From the NCBI GenBank assembly GCA_949128115.1, contig OX421962.1:63901787-63965786 (forward strand): DNA of 64,000 bases. The letters run 5' to 3'. Position 1 is the stretch's first letter. Every line of letters starts with the position of its first letter. Positions 1 to 12,125 of the stretch are shown here, in pieces. The translations under genes were made by a program, and so were the position numbers. The notes beneath the pieces were generated by a model. That model made no database searches, was not told the origin of the DNA, and was given only the letters and a program-made list of their open reading frames with translations. This DNA comes from Anaspis maculata. Its lineage: Eukaryota > Arthropoda > Insecta > Coleoptera > Scraptiidae.

Positions 1-792
1 CTTAATCTCACGACTATATCAATAGAATCGATTGAAATTTTGCAGGTATATTCTACAACCAAGGGCCTTAGTAGCGCCTTATTCATTCATAAAATTAATA
101 CTGAATACAGGACCGTACACGAAATTTCGATTTTCAAGTTCCTGTTGGAAATATCATCCTGTATAGATTGAATATATTTTTTTTTTATTTCGATTTAAAT
201 CAGTGAAGCGCTATTCCAGATGGTCAAACAAAGTCATCATTTAAATTGTGATGCTCTAACTAACCAAGGATAATTTCAGGAGAATTTTCTGAAAACTTGA
301 TTTGGTACCTCAGATTTCTACCTAAATTCATGTTTCCAGAAAATCTCCTGAAATAATCCTCAGTTTGGTAGAACATCAAAATTTGGATTGTGACTTTATT
401 TGACCATCTGGAATAGCATTTGAGTGATGTGAAATCAAATTTTTAAAAATATTCATGGAAAATCTCTGGTATTAGGTATATTTTTTTTCGAATCAGCTAA
501 ATTAGTGTCAAACAATTCAGAAATCGCATTTTGTAGCATTTTTTATGTAGTTTCCGAGTATGACATCAGATTTTTAACAAAAATCTATACAGGATGACTT
601 TTTCAACAGAAACTCAAACAAAATTTTGGGTACCGTGGGTACCGTCCTGGATTTATTTTTCAAATGAGTAGAGCGCTACAAAGGTCCTTGCTTAAAGAAT
701 ATACCCGCAAAATTTCAATCGATTCTATTGATCTATTTCTGAGATATGGCCAATCAAACTTTTCGCTTGAACACATAAATCACCCTGTATAT
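1..792. repeat. Foldback element, cut by the window start
   Basis: The segment 18-43 reappears in reverse complement at 707-732, and the two halves pair inward to a centre near 313 (for example 205-300 with 330-425). Similarity continues to the left edge, so part of the left arm lies outside the window. The right side ends near a CACCCTGTATA motif (782-792), a terminus-like sequence seen in other repeats here. No coding sequence is recognised. It would sit in the upstream intron of the innexin gene if that gene extends this far. Confidence 0.75.
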
Positions 793-919
793 CGGAAACG
801 GTAGAAGTCAGAAAAATTTCGAATCCGGATTCTGATTTGCCTTGAAAAAGTACATCTACCCTCAAGCCATGTCGGTTACTTCGTGGGACACCTATGTAGT
901 ATATCATTATCTACTTCAC

Positions 920-1577
920 TCTGATTGTTACATACAACGCCCTTGATTAATAGACCTACAAGGATAATATTCACTCATCTTAATCCCACTGTCAATAGCA
1001 ACGGAAAAAAATGGATGTAAACAACAAAATCTGACAGCTGTCACTTCGGACTTTTTTTTGCAGTAATCACCAAAATATCACTCGTGCTCGAGATTTCCCC
1101 AGATAATTTTGGCCAGGCGTTTCCCTCGGGCTGATTGTCGCTGGATAAATGCCCTTCTCCTACGGAGTCGGGCATTTATCGCTACAATCAGCACTCGCGA
1201 TCGCCAGACCAAAATTATCGTGAAAATCTAAGCACTTGTGATATTACTGTTGATTATTACATACAACGTCCTTGATTATTAGACCTACAAGGACAATATT
1301 CACTTATCTAAATCCCACTGTCAATAGCAATGGAATAAAATTGATGTAAACAACAAAATCTGACAGCTGTCACTTCGGACTTCTTTTTTGTAATAATCAA
1401 TAAAATATAACTCGTGTTCAAGATTTTCCCAGATAATTTTGGCCAAGCGTTTCCCTCGGGTTGGTTGTCCCTAGATAAATGCCCTCCTCCTACGGAGTCG
1501 GGCATTTATCGCTACAACCAGCACTCGCGATCGCCTGGCCGAAATTATCGTGAAAATCTAAGCACTTGTGATATTAC
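920..1577. repeat. Two-copy tandem duplication, period about 329 bp, each with a nested hairpin
   Basis: ACATACAACG begins at 930 and again at 1259, and the following 300 bases match closely. Each unit contains a nested hairpin: an outer pair starting AGATTTTCCC and ending GAAAATCT, and an inner pair GATAAATGCCC / GGGCATTTATC. The short open frames across this region are products of the repeat and not genes. Confidence 0.8.
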
Positions 1578-2055
1578 TGTTGATTATCGCCCAGAAAATG
1601 TGAATTCTGGCTGCTAAAAATAGAAACGTTTGACAGGTGACAGCTCCGCACCGACGTTCGCCTATGTACGTTCGAATAAATTGTTTTTCTATTTTGCGTT
1701 CATAAGAAAGTCATTACGATACGCAAATGACATCATTCGCGTATCGTAAGAAGCTCCATTTCGATACGCATTTTTTTTACCCCCAAATGTTGGCAATATC
1801 AGCGGGCATAACATCGGCATGACAGCACTCACTAACAGAAGAGACAGCTTAGGTGACATCACTTCGCAGAAGGGGTTTATTTCAGAAAAATACGGCTCAT
1901 TTCTGATGATAAACTGTGCTTTCACCATCAAGAGCAATTCCCAACAATTTTGTTAGCAGGGGCACATATTTTACATTTTTACGTTTTGTAAAACCTATTG
2001 GCACACTCGTCAATTGAATCACTCGTCGCTTCGCTCCTCGTGCTTCAAAATGACA
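1578..2055. other. Gene-less stretch with a small hairpin
   Basis: Nothing coding is recognised. A short hairpin at about 1711-1750 pairs TTACGATACGC with GCGTATCGTAA. Confidence 0.5.
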
Positions 2056-2126
2056 TGTGTGACAATACGATGTCCTATAATAGTATATTATAATAAAAGT
2101 TTTATAAGACATCGTATTGTCACACA
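2056..2126. repeat. Small MITE-like hairpin with 25-bp arms
   Basis: TGTGTGACAATACGATGTC and the following six bases (2056-2080) pair almost perfectly with 2102-2126 around a 21-base loop. No protein is encoded. It could be a short nonautonomous DNA transposon end pair or a simple hairpin. Confidence 0.7.
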
Positions 2127-3483
2127 CTGATGCTACACAAAATCTAAAATCCACCAAACTTGTCTAGGTAAAATTCAAGTCATAAAACACTTCTTTCGGA
2201 AGCTCTAAAACTTCTGGCCGCGTAAGCAAACTAACCATAAAGGATCGCAATTGGCAATAACTGTTATCGTCATAAAACCAAACGATTGTCATGAGAGCTC
2301 TTATTTGGCAGTGATGAAATTTTCCGAAACGAACAATCTCTTTATGGCCAACATAAATGCTCCTACAATTGAAATGGAGTACCAACATACGTTCCCACAA
2401 AGAATCGCTTCTTGCTGATGCCCGCGAACGTTAAAAATTCAAAGCGCTTCCCATCTTCCTGAAAGATCCCAAAATAACCGAAGTCCTATAGACGACTTGT
2501 ATAAATTCATCCTTTAATCTTAGTGTGGTAAATTCAGTTGAATGTAAACATGCGAGACAAACTGAGGTACGAGGAGCAAAAAAAGTTTTTCGATGGGAGA
2601 ACGACCGTTTTGCAAGCAATTTTCCGGCCAGCCTCGGTAAGTCAGCTTAGTCAGCACATGTCATTCATTCATTTTTTCCTGAAGCGTGGGTAATGGGCAC
2701 TGAAACTGAAATAAAAATTCATGGAACACTATTTTTAAAAGGACCATCAGCAATTCAAATGAATTGTACTGAAAAAACTGCTTACAATTTCGATAAATAA
2801 TAAACTACAAGGTTTACAGAAAACACCAGGGTTCGTCATGAAGTAGTATGTTACGGTTTAGAATGTGAATATTTCAAGAACGGGAAGATATAACTTTCGT
2901 TTTCGCAATAATTATTGTTGCAAAGGAAAGATTCTCTTCATATTTGCTGAAGGAAGTTCAATTTCACAGGATGGTCAGACAGAAAGGCGTTTTCAAATTA
3001 AACAAAAAATATGTAGGTCCAATATACTTATCAAAAAACTCAAAAACTATTTTGTGAACACGTTTTCCGTACACACCTCGAACAATCATTCCCAATTGAA
3101 TGTTATGAATCTCGTCTCTTTTTGAGTCGTTGAACCTTCTGAGAACTGTTCCAGTAAACTTTGCTTTCTTAACCCCATAACCAAACGTTCAAGCAGGTCA
3201 AGCCTGATAATGATGACAACATAATTGTTCCTGGATTTTTTTAGTCGAATGCTGTAAAAGAGGCTGAGGGCCTTAAGTGACCCAGCGATCGAGTGTCGAA
3301 CACCATTTTTTGTAATCGTTTCGTTAGATGTGAGTTAACTTTGATTTCTTGTAAATTTTGACACTACTTTTACGTAATACTTACATAAACAAAATTTTGA
3401 TATTTGATCATAATATTACTTTGTATGTTGCATCCAACGAAACAAGTTCGAAAATAGTATCTTATTAAACGGGTGCAATAATA
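2127..3483. other. Gene-less AT-rich stretch
   Basis: Only short open frames without recognisable domains are present. I see no repeat boundary or RNA gene. Confidence 0.4.
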
Positions 3484-3800
3484 GTATTGTTACGATATTT
3501 CGCGTACGGGTTCGAATATAATTGAGACAATCGTTTTAAACACACACTGTTTATTACTGCGTACTACTACAATAACTACACGCCAACAATTATCGCTTGG
3601 AATTATATCGCAGGTACTTCGCTTGTTATTGCTCGCTATCCCTTCGCATTCCAATTCAATACTGCCGCGAGCTGCCGGCTGATGCCTTATATAAGGCCTC
3701 CGAATAATGTTACCGAGCCTTCTGTCTACTTCCAGCAAATTCCATAGTGCCTGGCATATGCGGTCTCTAGACCATTCCTAAATAATCACACACACCTTCC
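3484..3800 (-). mobile_element. Candidate solo LTR (minus orientation)
   Basis: Read on the minus strand, this block has a TATA-like TTATATAAGGC (about 3694-3704), a downstream AATAAA (about 3550) and an end in ...CGTAACA, as expected for an LTR with TG...CA ends. The left limit as drawn (3484) is the 3' end of the LTR; its 5' limit near 3800 is uncertain. No flanking retroviral proteins and no clear target duplication were found, so a solo LTR is an inference from promoter and poly(A) layout only. Confidence 0.4.
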
Positions 3801-4008
3801 GCGTGCTTTCCATGTGTTCTGGAATCTGCACCTCCGCCAAAGTGGACTGATGTGCCTTGATCGAACGTTCGAGTTTCCATTGAGTTTCACATACACAAAC
3901 GCTCTGGAATGCACCAGATCGCTCCAGACTTCTACACTGCTATCTAATGGATGGAAGGATCCAGAAAGGTCGAGTGTTTACCAATATGTACGGGGTCGCC
4001 GCTCTAAC

Positions 4009-4218
4009 AGTATATTATTCAACAAGCAGGTAATGGATGCTTCTTACTCATGAGGATGCAGTTTGCCGACACGAGCCTTGGCGAGTGTCGTAAAGCATCC
4101 GAATGAGTAATAGCCATTACCCGCGAGTAGAATACTATGCTTTATCCAGTCTTATTGAAAAATGCAGGCATGTATGCGCGTAATAATGCGTGCATTATTC
4201 AATAGGACTGGATAAACT
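4009..4218. repeat. Two adjacent hairpins
   Basis: The first (about 4009-4140) pairs GGTAATGGATGC...ACTCAT with ATGAGTAATAGCCATTACC. The second (4139-4218) pairs TTTATCCAGTCTTATTGAA with TTCAATAGGACTGGATAAA. Both have short loops and no coding capacity. Confidence 0.7.
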
Positions 4219-4264
4219 ATTTCATTTATTTTGCCTCAAATACCTATTTGAAAGAAATTGAAAA

Positions 4265-4364
4265 ATTCTAGAGGTAGCCACTTTTTGACAAACAAACGCG
4301 TGTCGTACTAGCGCTTGACTTTTATGACTCTGACGAAAGGCATTGCGCTACCTCTAGAATTTTA
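4265..4364. repeat. Short inverted repeat
   Basis: AAATTCTAGAGGTAGC near 4265 is mirrored by GCTACCTCTAGAATTT ending near 4364, with about 70 bases between. It is possibly a small MITE; no target duplication was identified. Confidence 0.55.
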
Positions 4365-4955
4365 CAGTTTTTTTTCAAATATTTGGGGCAAAATAGTACA
4401 TAGCACTCGTTTAATGAGACATTTTGTCACACTCCTTCCTTTGAGACCCTCCTCACTGCATTCATCGTACCGTACCTTAAAAACAGTCGTGCGACAAATT
4501 TCGTCTTATCAAACTCGTATAATAATTTACTATTTTCTATGACCACCTATGAAAGAGGCGTTTTCTGAATGCCCTGGACACTTCGAATTCAAAAGTACTC
4601 AATATCACACAAGTGTGTTATTTTTTGATCTCGCACGCTACTTGATTATTCAGAACTACTCCATGAAAATTATTACGAATTATTTCCGCCGCACAATTAT
4701 CATTCACCGACAGAGTGTTTTCTTATGCGTACGCTTTTTTGCATCCATTCAATCGTAAATAACACCTTTTACAGTCGTTTGAAGACCCAAATCTTCCGCG
4801 GAAGACGGAATTCGAATCGAGTCTCATTCTCAAAGGGACAGAACTGTTGAAGTGTTTGACTTTCCTCGTTTGTTCGAATTCTTTCTATAAATTGCATATC
4901 TCTCACTTTTCTGGAATTATGTAATGTATATGTATGATTTTTAAGCTCCGATTCA

Positions 4956-6031
4956 TAGGGCCGTCTTAAGCGGGCGTGCAACTCGTGCATGGCACAAGGG
5001 CGACCAGATTCAGGGGGCAGCATTTCGGGGCAGAAATGCGTTTTTTCAGTTTTTTTGCTTCTTATATTTCACCTCCGTGGCCGCCTCTGAAGACTTTTTT
5101 CAAACGGCATGATGGATATTACCTTTAAAACACGTGAATATTAAATCAGATTTTGCAAGATCCTTGCTAAATTCTTGATTTCTACCAAAGAGCGGTGGAA
5201 TCGTAAAAGACGTTATTTTATCTTATTCACTAACCGTCCGGTAGGTAAGTTGACTTTCGTTAATTTAATTAACGAATAATTACCTAGTAAAAAAGTTCTG
5301 GTTCAAAATGCAAAAATTGCACTTCCAGTCTCTGTTTCTGTTATTTCATAAAATAAGATTCAAATTAACGAAGCTATATCTAATCTAAACAGAGTAATGT
5401 CTCTAAGAAAATTTGCGAACATAATTTGAGAAGCAAAAATGAAATCGTTGTTCCCAAAGCCCAAAAACCCGTCGGTCAAAACTGTTCTGTTTATCTGGCT
5501 CCTAGGCTATTCAATAAAGTGCCAGACTCAATAAAAAATATTAAAAATCATAAGCGAAAGTGTACAGAACTGAAAGAGTGGATTTTAATGGGTGACATCA
5601 AGGAAATGCTGCCCACACTGCTCTGAGGCGTTTACCTCTATCGATTTTGACCCACTTTTTGATCTTTGACTTTTTTCACCTCATTTTCAACTTTTCTGCT
5701 CAATCTTGATTTTTTTTTATTTTTTTTTATCCGTTTGTATTTTAAGTATCTGTCTTTTGAATTTTCAATAGTTGCCTATTCAATCGCACTCACACACAAA
5801 GTTCCCTTGAGGAACTTTAAGTGAGGTTACTCTTTTCCCAGTACCGCTAGTGCTTTGTTGATGTAAGTGGTTTGTGTTATTTTGTAAAGTGTAATTTTTT
5901 CTGCTGTTGCTAAAATAGGAAAATAAATTTGTTATTATTATTATATACAAAATTTATCATAAAAAAACGGAGAAGGGGGCGGCCTACAAGTTTTTGCACG
6001 AGGGCGGCCAAATGTCTCGAGACGGCCCTGA
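4956..6031. mobile_element. hAT-type nonautonomous transposon with 8-bp target duplication
   Basis: The ends are inverted: TAGGGCCGTCTTAAG at the left and CTCGAGACGGCCCTGA at the right. They are flanked by CCGATTCA (4948-4955) and GCGATTCA (6032-6039), a 7-of-8 match and the duplication length expected for hAT elements. No transposase reading frame remains. The 3' fragment of an unrelated LINE (about 5400-5945) lies inside, so the element either captured it or was hit by a later insertion. Confidence 0.65.
5405..5945 (+). pseudogene. 3' end of a non-LTR retrotransposon (RT C-terminus plus tail)
   Basis: The frame ending at 5626 encodes a short C-terminal tail with HNLRSKNEIVVP and YLAPRLFNKVPDSIKNI. 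This is the style of sequence found after the reverse-transcriptase domain of CR1/L2/Jockey-like LINEs. A 3' untranslated region and an AATAAATTTG(TTATTA) tail follow near 5920-5945. The polymerase domain is missing, which fits 5' truncation during target-primed insertion. It lies inside the hAT-type element at 4956-6031. Confidence 0.65.
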
Positions 6032-6470
6032 GCGATTCAGGTATCAAAACTTGAAATCTAGTCATGAAATCATAGTTTAGTCGTTCACTTATGTTTGCGT
6101 TGTTGCATTAGTTATAAACTTCAATGGCTAGAATAGATTTGCATTCAACGTGTTGTTTTGTAAAAACGACTCGGTTTTATCCAATAACAAATATGTGAAT
6201 TTTGGCGCGACAGATTAAAATAAATCTTCCTAGTTCAAAAACAAACTGTTATATGCACTCTGAATCCTAGTGTTTGAAATTCTGGAAATCTTGATGCCCA
6301 CTTTGTGCGAGAAAAACTTGAAATAGAAATAATTTAGTACTTTCAAAGATTTGAAAAATTTTGGATTTTAATTTTTTGTTCAATTCAATATTTTTGGGGC
6401 TCAGGAAAATACGTTCTTCATTCAATTGAATGGTTTTCGATGTATGTGATTCCATTTTTTTTTCAATATT

Positions 6471-8899
6471 GAAAGGACCCCGCACGTTTTCTATGGAAAA
6501 GTGGTTTCGGTGAATTTGGCTAAATTTTTTATATGTTGTAGATCTTGATTCAAGAAATATATTCCTGAAAAATTGGACCCCTCCTATGAACAGTTTTTCC
6601 CCTACACCCCTAATAAGGCCAAAATTAGGGACAGTCTCAAATTTTTTGAAATTCATGAAACTGGTTCAAATCGAACTCGTGATCATGAGAATAATAATTG
6701 AAAAAATCCAAGTTGTGAATTGGGGTAGTTATCAAAGAGGTTGGGGATCGAAATTGAGAAAATGAATTAAAATTCCGAATTTTTTCATTCTTGTAAAATC
6801 TGAACTGAATAATAATCGAGAAATAATTTTGGAAAATCTAAATCAATCAATTGGGGGCTATTCTAAAGGGGGCTGGGGGTCGAAATCAAGAAAACGCAGT
6901 GAAATTCTGGAATTTGCGGTTCCCATAATATATGAATTCACGAGCAATGGGGAAATTGCTCAAAAAAATCTAAACCAATGAATTCAGATGTTGAGAAAAC
7001 AGTGGAGTTCTGGAACTTTCAGTTTATCTAGGAAGATCTGGGCGAATGACAAAATGATAATACAACCAATGTGAATAAGGACTGAGTTCATCGTTTCTCG
7101 ATCATCCTCACCCCTTACCCAGGTACCTGGGTACCAAGCTCTGGGTACAACCATTATGATACCTACCCACAACCACGATGAGGGCCGGGGGGAGGGGGGT
7201 GGAATCGAGACTACTTGCAACAGCATTATTAATTACAGTTCTCGAGAAGCTCTCCACGGTTCTGTGTGCTGTCCATCATATAGCTTGTGTCAAAAAAAAT
7301 TGACTGGACTATTTTTTTTTAAATAAACATAAATCCTGCTTTTGGTCATTGGTTGATTCAATGAGATTCCAAAAATAGATCGATATTGGAAGTAAGGCTC
7401 AATTTTTCAAATCTGAATTTTCAGTTCTAAAGGGTCTTTCAATAAGGGTGATAGAACTTTGATAAGATTTTACTGTCATTTTTTGACATAAATACTCAGT
7501 ATATCTTACAAAATCATCTTCTTTCAACAAGACGGGGCTACGAGCCACACAGCAGGAGAAACCTTGAGACTTGTTGGCCGGAAACTTCCAAGGAAGAACA
7601 ATTTCGCGGAATGGCGATTTCAATTGGCCAGCGAGATCTTGCGATATTACGTCCCTGGACTTTTTTCTGTGGGGTTATGTGAAGTCCCTGGTGTACAAGA
7701 ACAAGCCTAGAACCATTTAAGCCCTGAAAGACAATATTGTGCGTGTTATGACTGAAATAGAGCCCGATATCTGCCAGAAAGTCTTACAAATTGGACTTCC
7801 CGTCTGCCCGCCGTTAGACAAAGTCGAGGAGGCCATTTACTAGATGTTATTTTCCACACATAATGTCAAAAACTGTTCTTTGTTAATTTGTTTAATTCCA
7901 ATTTGAAGTTCTATCACTCTTACTGAAGGACCCTACCCCTACATTATGAATTTAAAGTTTCGGAATTTCTTCCTTTTTCTAGATTTTGACCACTGTCCCC
8001 TCAGTAGGTAACCATCTCAATTTATTGATTCAGATTTTTTTAAATTATTTCTCCATTACCCTATTCCTGGAATGCCAATTCCTTTACTCGATTTCGACCT
8101 CCGCCCCCTCGATAATTACTCCAATTCACATCTTATATTTTTTATTCTTCAACTTGATGTGAGCCAGTTTCATGAATTTTAAAATGCTTTAGACAAATTC
8201 TTATTTGGACTAGGACATGGTTGTAGGCAGATATAATGGTAGGTGGGAAAAGGGATGGTCGAGAAATGAAGAACTCAATCCTTATGCAGATTGGTTTTAT
8301 TATCATTTTGTCATTGACCCAGATCAATTTTAAGATGAACTGTAAGGTCCAAAATTTCATTGTTGTCCTGATTTCGACCCTCTACTTCCTCAATGACACC
8401 AGAACTCATTGGTTTAGATTTTTTTGAATTATTTTCTCAATAATGGGAATCGCAAGTTTCGGAATGTTACTCCGTTCCCTTGATTTTGACCCCCAGCCCT
8501 CTTTAGAATAACACCCAATTAATTAATTTAGGTTTTCCAAAATTATTTCACCATTATTATTCTGTTCAGATTTTATAAGAATAAAAAAATTCGGAATTTT
8601 AATTTATTTCCTCAATTTCGACCCCCAACCCCCTTGATAACTACCCCAATTCATAACTTGGATTTTTTTAATTATTTTTCCCATGATCACGAGTTTGATT
8701 TGGACCAGTTTCATGAATTCCAAAAAATTTGAGACTATTCCTAATTTTGGCCTTATTAGGGGTGTAGGGGAAAAACTGTTCATAGGAGGGGTCTAATTTT
8801 TCAGGAATATATTTCTTAAATCAAGATCTACAACATATAAAAAATCTAGCCAAATTCACCGAAACCACTTTTTCATATAAAACGTGCGGGGTCCTTTTT
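6471..8899. repeat. 2.4-kb foldback element with a nested Tc1/mariner remnant
   Basis: GGACCCCGCACGTTTT (6474-6489) is mirrored by AAAACGTGCGGGGTCC (8880-8895). The arms pair inward for roughly 700 bases each (to about 7230 on the left and 8140 on the right). GGGTCGAAAT/ATTTCGACCC segments recur along both arms. The open frame of 129 codons on the minus strand at 6267-6656 overlaps the left arm and has no recognisable domain. The spacer holds a separate small DNA transposon (7428-7935). Confidence 0.8.
7428..7935 (+). mobile_element. Deleted Tc1/mariner-like transposon with 30-bp terminal inverted repeats
   Basis: The left end AGGGTCTTTCAATAAGGGTG and ten further bases (7431-7460) are mirrored at 7905-7934 with few mismatches, beside TA-like flanks. 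Between them is a decayed transposase C-terminus on the + strand. FQQDGATSHTA starts at 7522, giving the second catalytic Asp region, and after a frameshift near 7610 WPARSCDITSLDFFLWGY and KSLVYKNKPRTI follow. A stop interrupts at 7718-7720. These motifs are characteristic of the IS630/Tc1-mariner DDE superfamily. The N-terminal DNA-binding half is missing, so the copy is dead. Confidence 0.8.
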
Positions 8900-10278
8900 A
8901 GGATCGTAAGAAAAAGAGTGTACACAACTCGTTGGAAAGTGTATTTCTTGTACTCGTACTCGTGAGGTTTCATCACATTTCACTAGTGTGAAATATATCA
9001 CTTTTTACACTAGTTATCAATATATACTATTAGTCTCTCGTCTGAAAAAAAACCTGTGTATCTATATTTACAACTACAAAAAAAAAGTGCATCTGAAACC
9101 GTGCGACATACTTTATGGTGGACCCTGTAGTATACGTGAATCATCTTACGGAACACTGAACTAATGATATTGCACATGAAACGAAAATAGAAGCTCTTTT
9201 ATTTAGCCCGATTTCATAATAATTACCTGTTTCTCATCACTTTAGGTAGAGAAAAATGTGACGTCCTATATCTTCGCATCTAAAACCCAGATCCTAAAAT
9301 CTATCGGTTTCATTCTTTTTGAGCCTTACCATACGTAGTAGAGGAAGCTGGTATATAGTTGTGGTTTTTTTTTGTGATTTTATTGGGCTTTTCAAATCTG
9401 TTTTTCGGTACCTTTTTTTCTTGACAGTGCATCTCCATGTCTTCTAAACGGTTCAACGTATCTAGCTCTTTTTTTGTCAGTGACTTTCTATCTATTTTGG
9501 TCTCGACACCTGTTACATTTGAACTGAGCATTTGGTGTCAATAGACCTTGACAATTTTACCTGTTGGGTTTTGTCTATGGGGGCAGTACATTTCCGATTA
9601 TGGGTTGGCAGGCAAAATAAAATTGTCAGAAGTGACTACTTGACTAGCTAGACAATGAATCTGTCAGGATCATCAATATGTATTTTTCGTGCTGCCATAA
9701 CCGAAAATGACAATATACGCTTGCTGTCCTGCACTGTAATATTCAGAAAAAGATCTAGAGCGGCAAAGTAAAAAGTACACGTAAAAAATAAACTAACCTT
9801 GCAAAATCATGCAGAATTCAAGAGAGACCACGTTTCCAATGTTATATCTTGAAATTTTCGGTTCAAATCAGTTAAAATTATAAATAATCACTTTGAAAAT
9901 TGACAATTTAGGGTCATTTTTTGAATATCTGTTGGTACAATTGCAGAATGATTTTTGACGGTTTGTGGCGCGAAGGTTTTAAAGTGATTAATTTATGCCA
10001 TTTCCCGTGTTTCGTCGTCACACAAGACACTAGAGCTCAGTGATTTCGGGATTTTTGGAGGATGGCCCTTCTAATTGGGGAGGGGAAGGGTGGTTTTAAG
10101 CAAGAAAACTCAAACATAGGACGCAATTTTTCAAATCGACATTTGACACACAATAATCTGAATCTAGTAGGTACATGCCTCGTGCCTTGGTGATGGATGG
10201 CAGAAGTACCAACTTGAAATGATTATTGCGATATGATCTTATTTGTAATTTTATTGAAAGCAGCACGAAAAACGATGT
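8900..10278. other. Gene-less stretch with a dispersed-repeat block
   Basis: No gene is recognised. The block 9320-9480 resembles 50225-50390 (shared core CTTCTAAACGGTTCAAC versus CTTCCAAACGGTTCAAC, plus matching flanks), so it is a dispersed repeat. The minus-strand frame at 9310-9531 (73 codons, Lys-rich) lies in it; its product is unknown. Confidence 0.45.
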
Positions 10279-10394
10279 ATGCTACTCGCGCTGAAAACGG
10301 CATAGCATAACTCTCTTACATGCAGCTCTCGGCCTAGGGCCTCGAGCTGCATTCACGTTCGTTATGCTATGCCCGGTTTTCGGCGCTAGTAACA
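10279..10394. repeat. Compact hairpin, two nested inverted segments
   Basis: GCTGAAAACGGCATAGCATA (left) pairs with TATGCTATGCCCGGTTTTCG (right), and an inner pair GCAGCTCTCGG / CCTCGAGCTGC closes the loop. It resembles a short MITE or foldback. No coding capacity. Confidence 0.75.
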
Positions 10395-10892
10395 TAAAAT
10401 ACTATTTCAAATCGCTCACTTTTCAACCGGGATACTGTCATCTGAAAATTGGCAAACATTTTCAGTATCCCTATTCAAGACCAAAACCTCGTAAGACAAT
10501 CTCTTCGTCGATAGAAAAGATGAAAGACAAGCAATCCACTTTTAATTTGAAGCTAACAGAACTTTATTCATCAAAATAAAGAAAGATTTTTCTACATTTA
10601 ATTGCTGCATAAAAGGCAAGCTGATAATTTGTTGCCGCTGTGACAAAAAAGACAGTACAAATAGGTACGAGATTTTGTAGTTAAGGCGACCGACGTTAGT
10701 ATGCGTTTCCTTATTTACCTGTAAATATCTAGAAGCAAACTGCATTCATTACACAATGTTCGGGAACTAAAGAACCTAAGTAGGTATTGCATCAGTATCT
10801 TGAATTATTGTATTATGAATTAGCTTGTGCTCTTCATTTGAAGTACCTACTAATCCTACCATGTTCTGTTTTCTTTTGCGAAATGAGACTGA

Positions 10893-10938
<46 letters not shown>
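10893..10938. repeat. (AC)n microsatellite
   Basis: About 46 bases of uninterrupted CA dinucleotide. The His-Thr and Cys-Val runs of the open frames across it are artefacts of the repeat. Confidence 0.97.
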
Positions 10939-10940
<2 letters not shown>

Positions 10941-11350
10941 ATTTGAGAAGGAATAATCTCTATTTCGCAATTTCTAATTTGTGATACTGTTGATTTACTG
11001 CTGGAATATAATTACTATTTTTCAGCATATAGAAGGAAGAAACTATCGATGAGTCCTCTATTAGTATCCAAGGACATTTTTGAACTTTGAATACTTTGTG
11101 ATGGCTATACTGGATTAGTTATTGATATCACTTGATGGTATCAAAATAATTGACTTCAAGTGCTCCATACTTCATAATTATGCGTGTTGCGACTCAAAAG
11201 CTGGTCCTTTTTCAAAACACTAGTTCTTTTGCCATCAACGATTTTATCTTGGTTTGGGTTATTCGTTAATTTCATCTTTTAGTAATCTGCCTTATTGACT
11301 TATTAAATTCAAAATAAGTACTTGTAAAGTTTATACAAAGTGATAAAATT

Positions 11351-11483
11351 TATGGCGTTTTCGACTGGCCAGAACAGAGCCAGTCCGGCTCGAAAATCGC
11401 TTCAACTGATTGGGCAAGGATTTTCGAGAACCAATCGATTTTGAAGCCGAACTGGTTCGGTTCTAGTGACTCGAAAACGCTAT
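11351..11483. repeat. Hairpin element
   Basis: GGCGTTTTCGACTGGCCAGA and the next 27 bases pair with the reverse complement ending GACTCGAAAACGC, around a loop near 11405-11425. Arms are about 48 bases and imperfect. Confidence 0.7.
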
Positions 11484-12044
11484 TTGTAATAAAACGGTAC
11501 AAAATTCCAATGTCTTCAAGATAATATTCTCGTTGGTGAACTTATTAAATTTATTTTGATGAAATCAACTTCACGATGATGAAATTTCACGTCTAACTGC
11601 CAATCGGAATGGTTCTTCAATTCCTAATTTGAGTGAAGGAGTTTTGCTTAGGTCTGGACTAAAATGAAATTGTAGATTTGATGATGAGAAGCTGAAATTG
11701 GACACGATTGTTCTTGAAAGGTTCTACGCAAGTTGATTTCCATTATTTTGAGTGGAACAAAATAGGCGCCATTATTTCATAATGACAATCTGGTGTGAAG
11801 CGGAAGGATGTTTTTTTTTCTCCCTGAATCAACTACTAAGTTATTAGCAGGTTTTTCTGTGTGGGCATTTCAGTAACGATACAGTATTGACGATAACAAC
11901 GAAGACATTTTTGGAACAGTGGGGATTGATCAGTATGGTTTTGTTTCGATGGCTTTCTCGTTTTATCCCTTTTCCCGAGACATCACCGCACGATAGTAGA
12001 TGCCCCAGTCCCAGTACTAGGAAACGCGTGAAAAAGTCCATCTG
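11484..12044. other. Gene-less stretch
   Basis: Nothing coding recognised. The overlapping frames at 11844-12099 are adjacent to the SINE-like block and have no domain. Confidence 0.4.
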
Positions 12045-12125
12045 GCTCAGTGCGGATTTGAACCCGGTACCTTTGCCTTTGAAAGCGGGGCCGCGCTAAC
12101 CGGGCTACCGACTGGTTCCGGAAGG
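12045..12125 (-). repeat. tRNA-derived SINE head or tRNA pseudogene
   Basis: On the minus strand there is an A-box-like TAGCCCGGTTAGCGCGG followed about 30 bases later by a B-box-like GGTTCAAATCC, the internal RNA polymerase III promoter layout. The would-be acceptor stem ends do not pair, so this is not a functional tRNA. A tRNA-derived SINE fragment is the best reading; its 3' limit is unclear. Confidence 0.55.
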
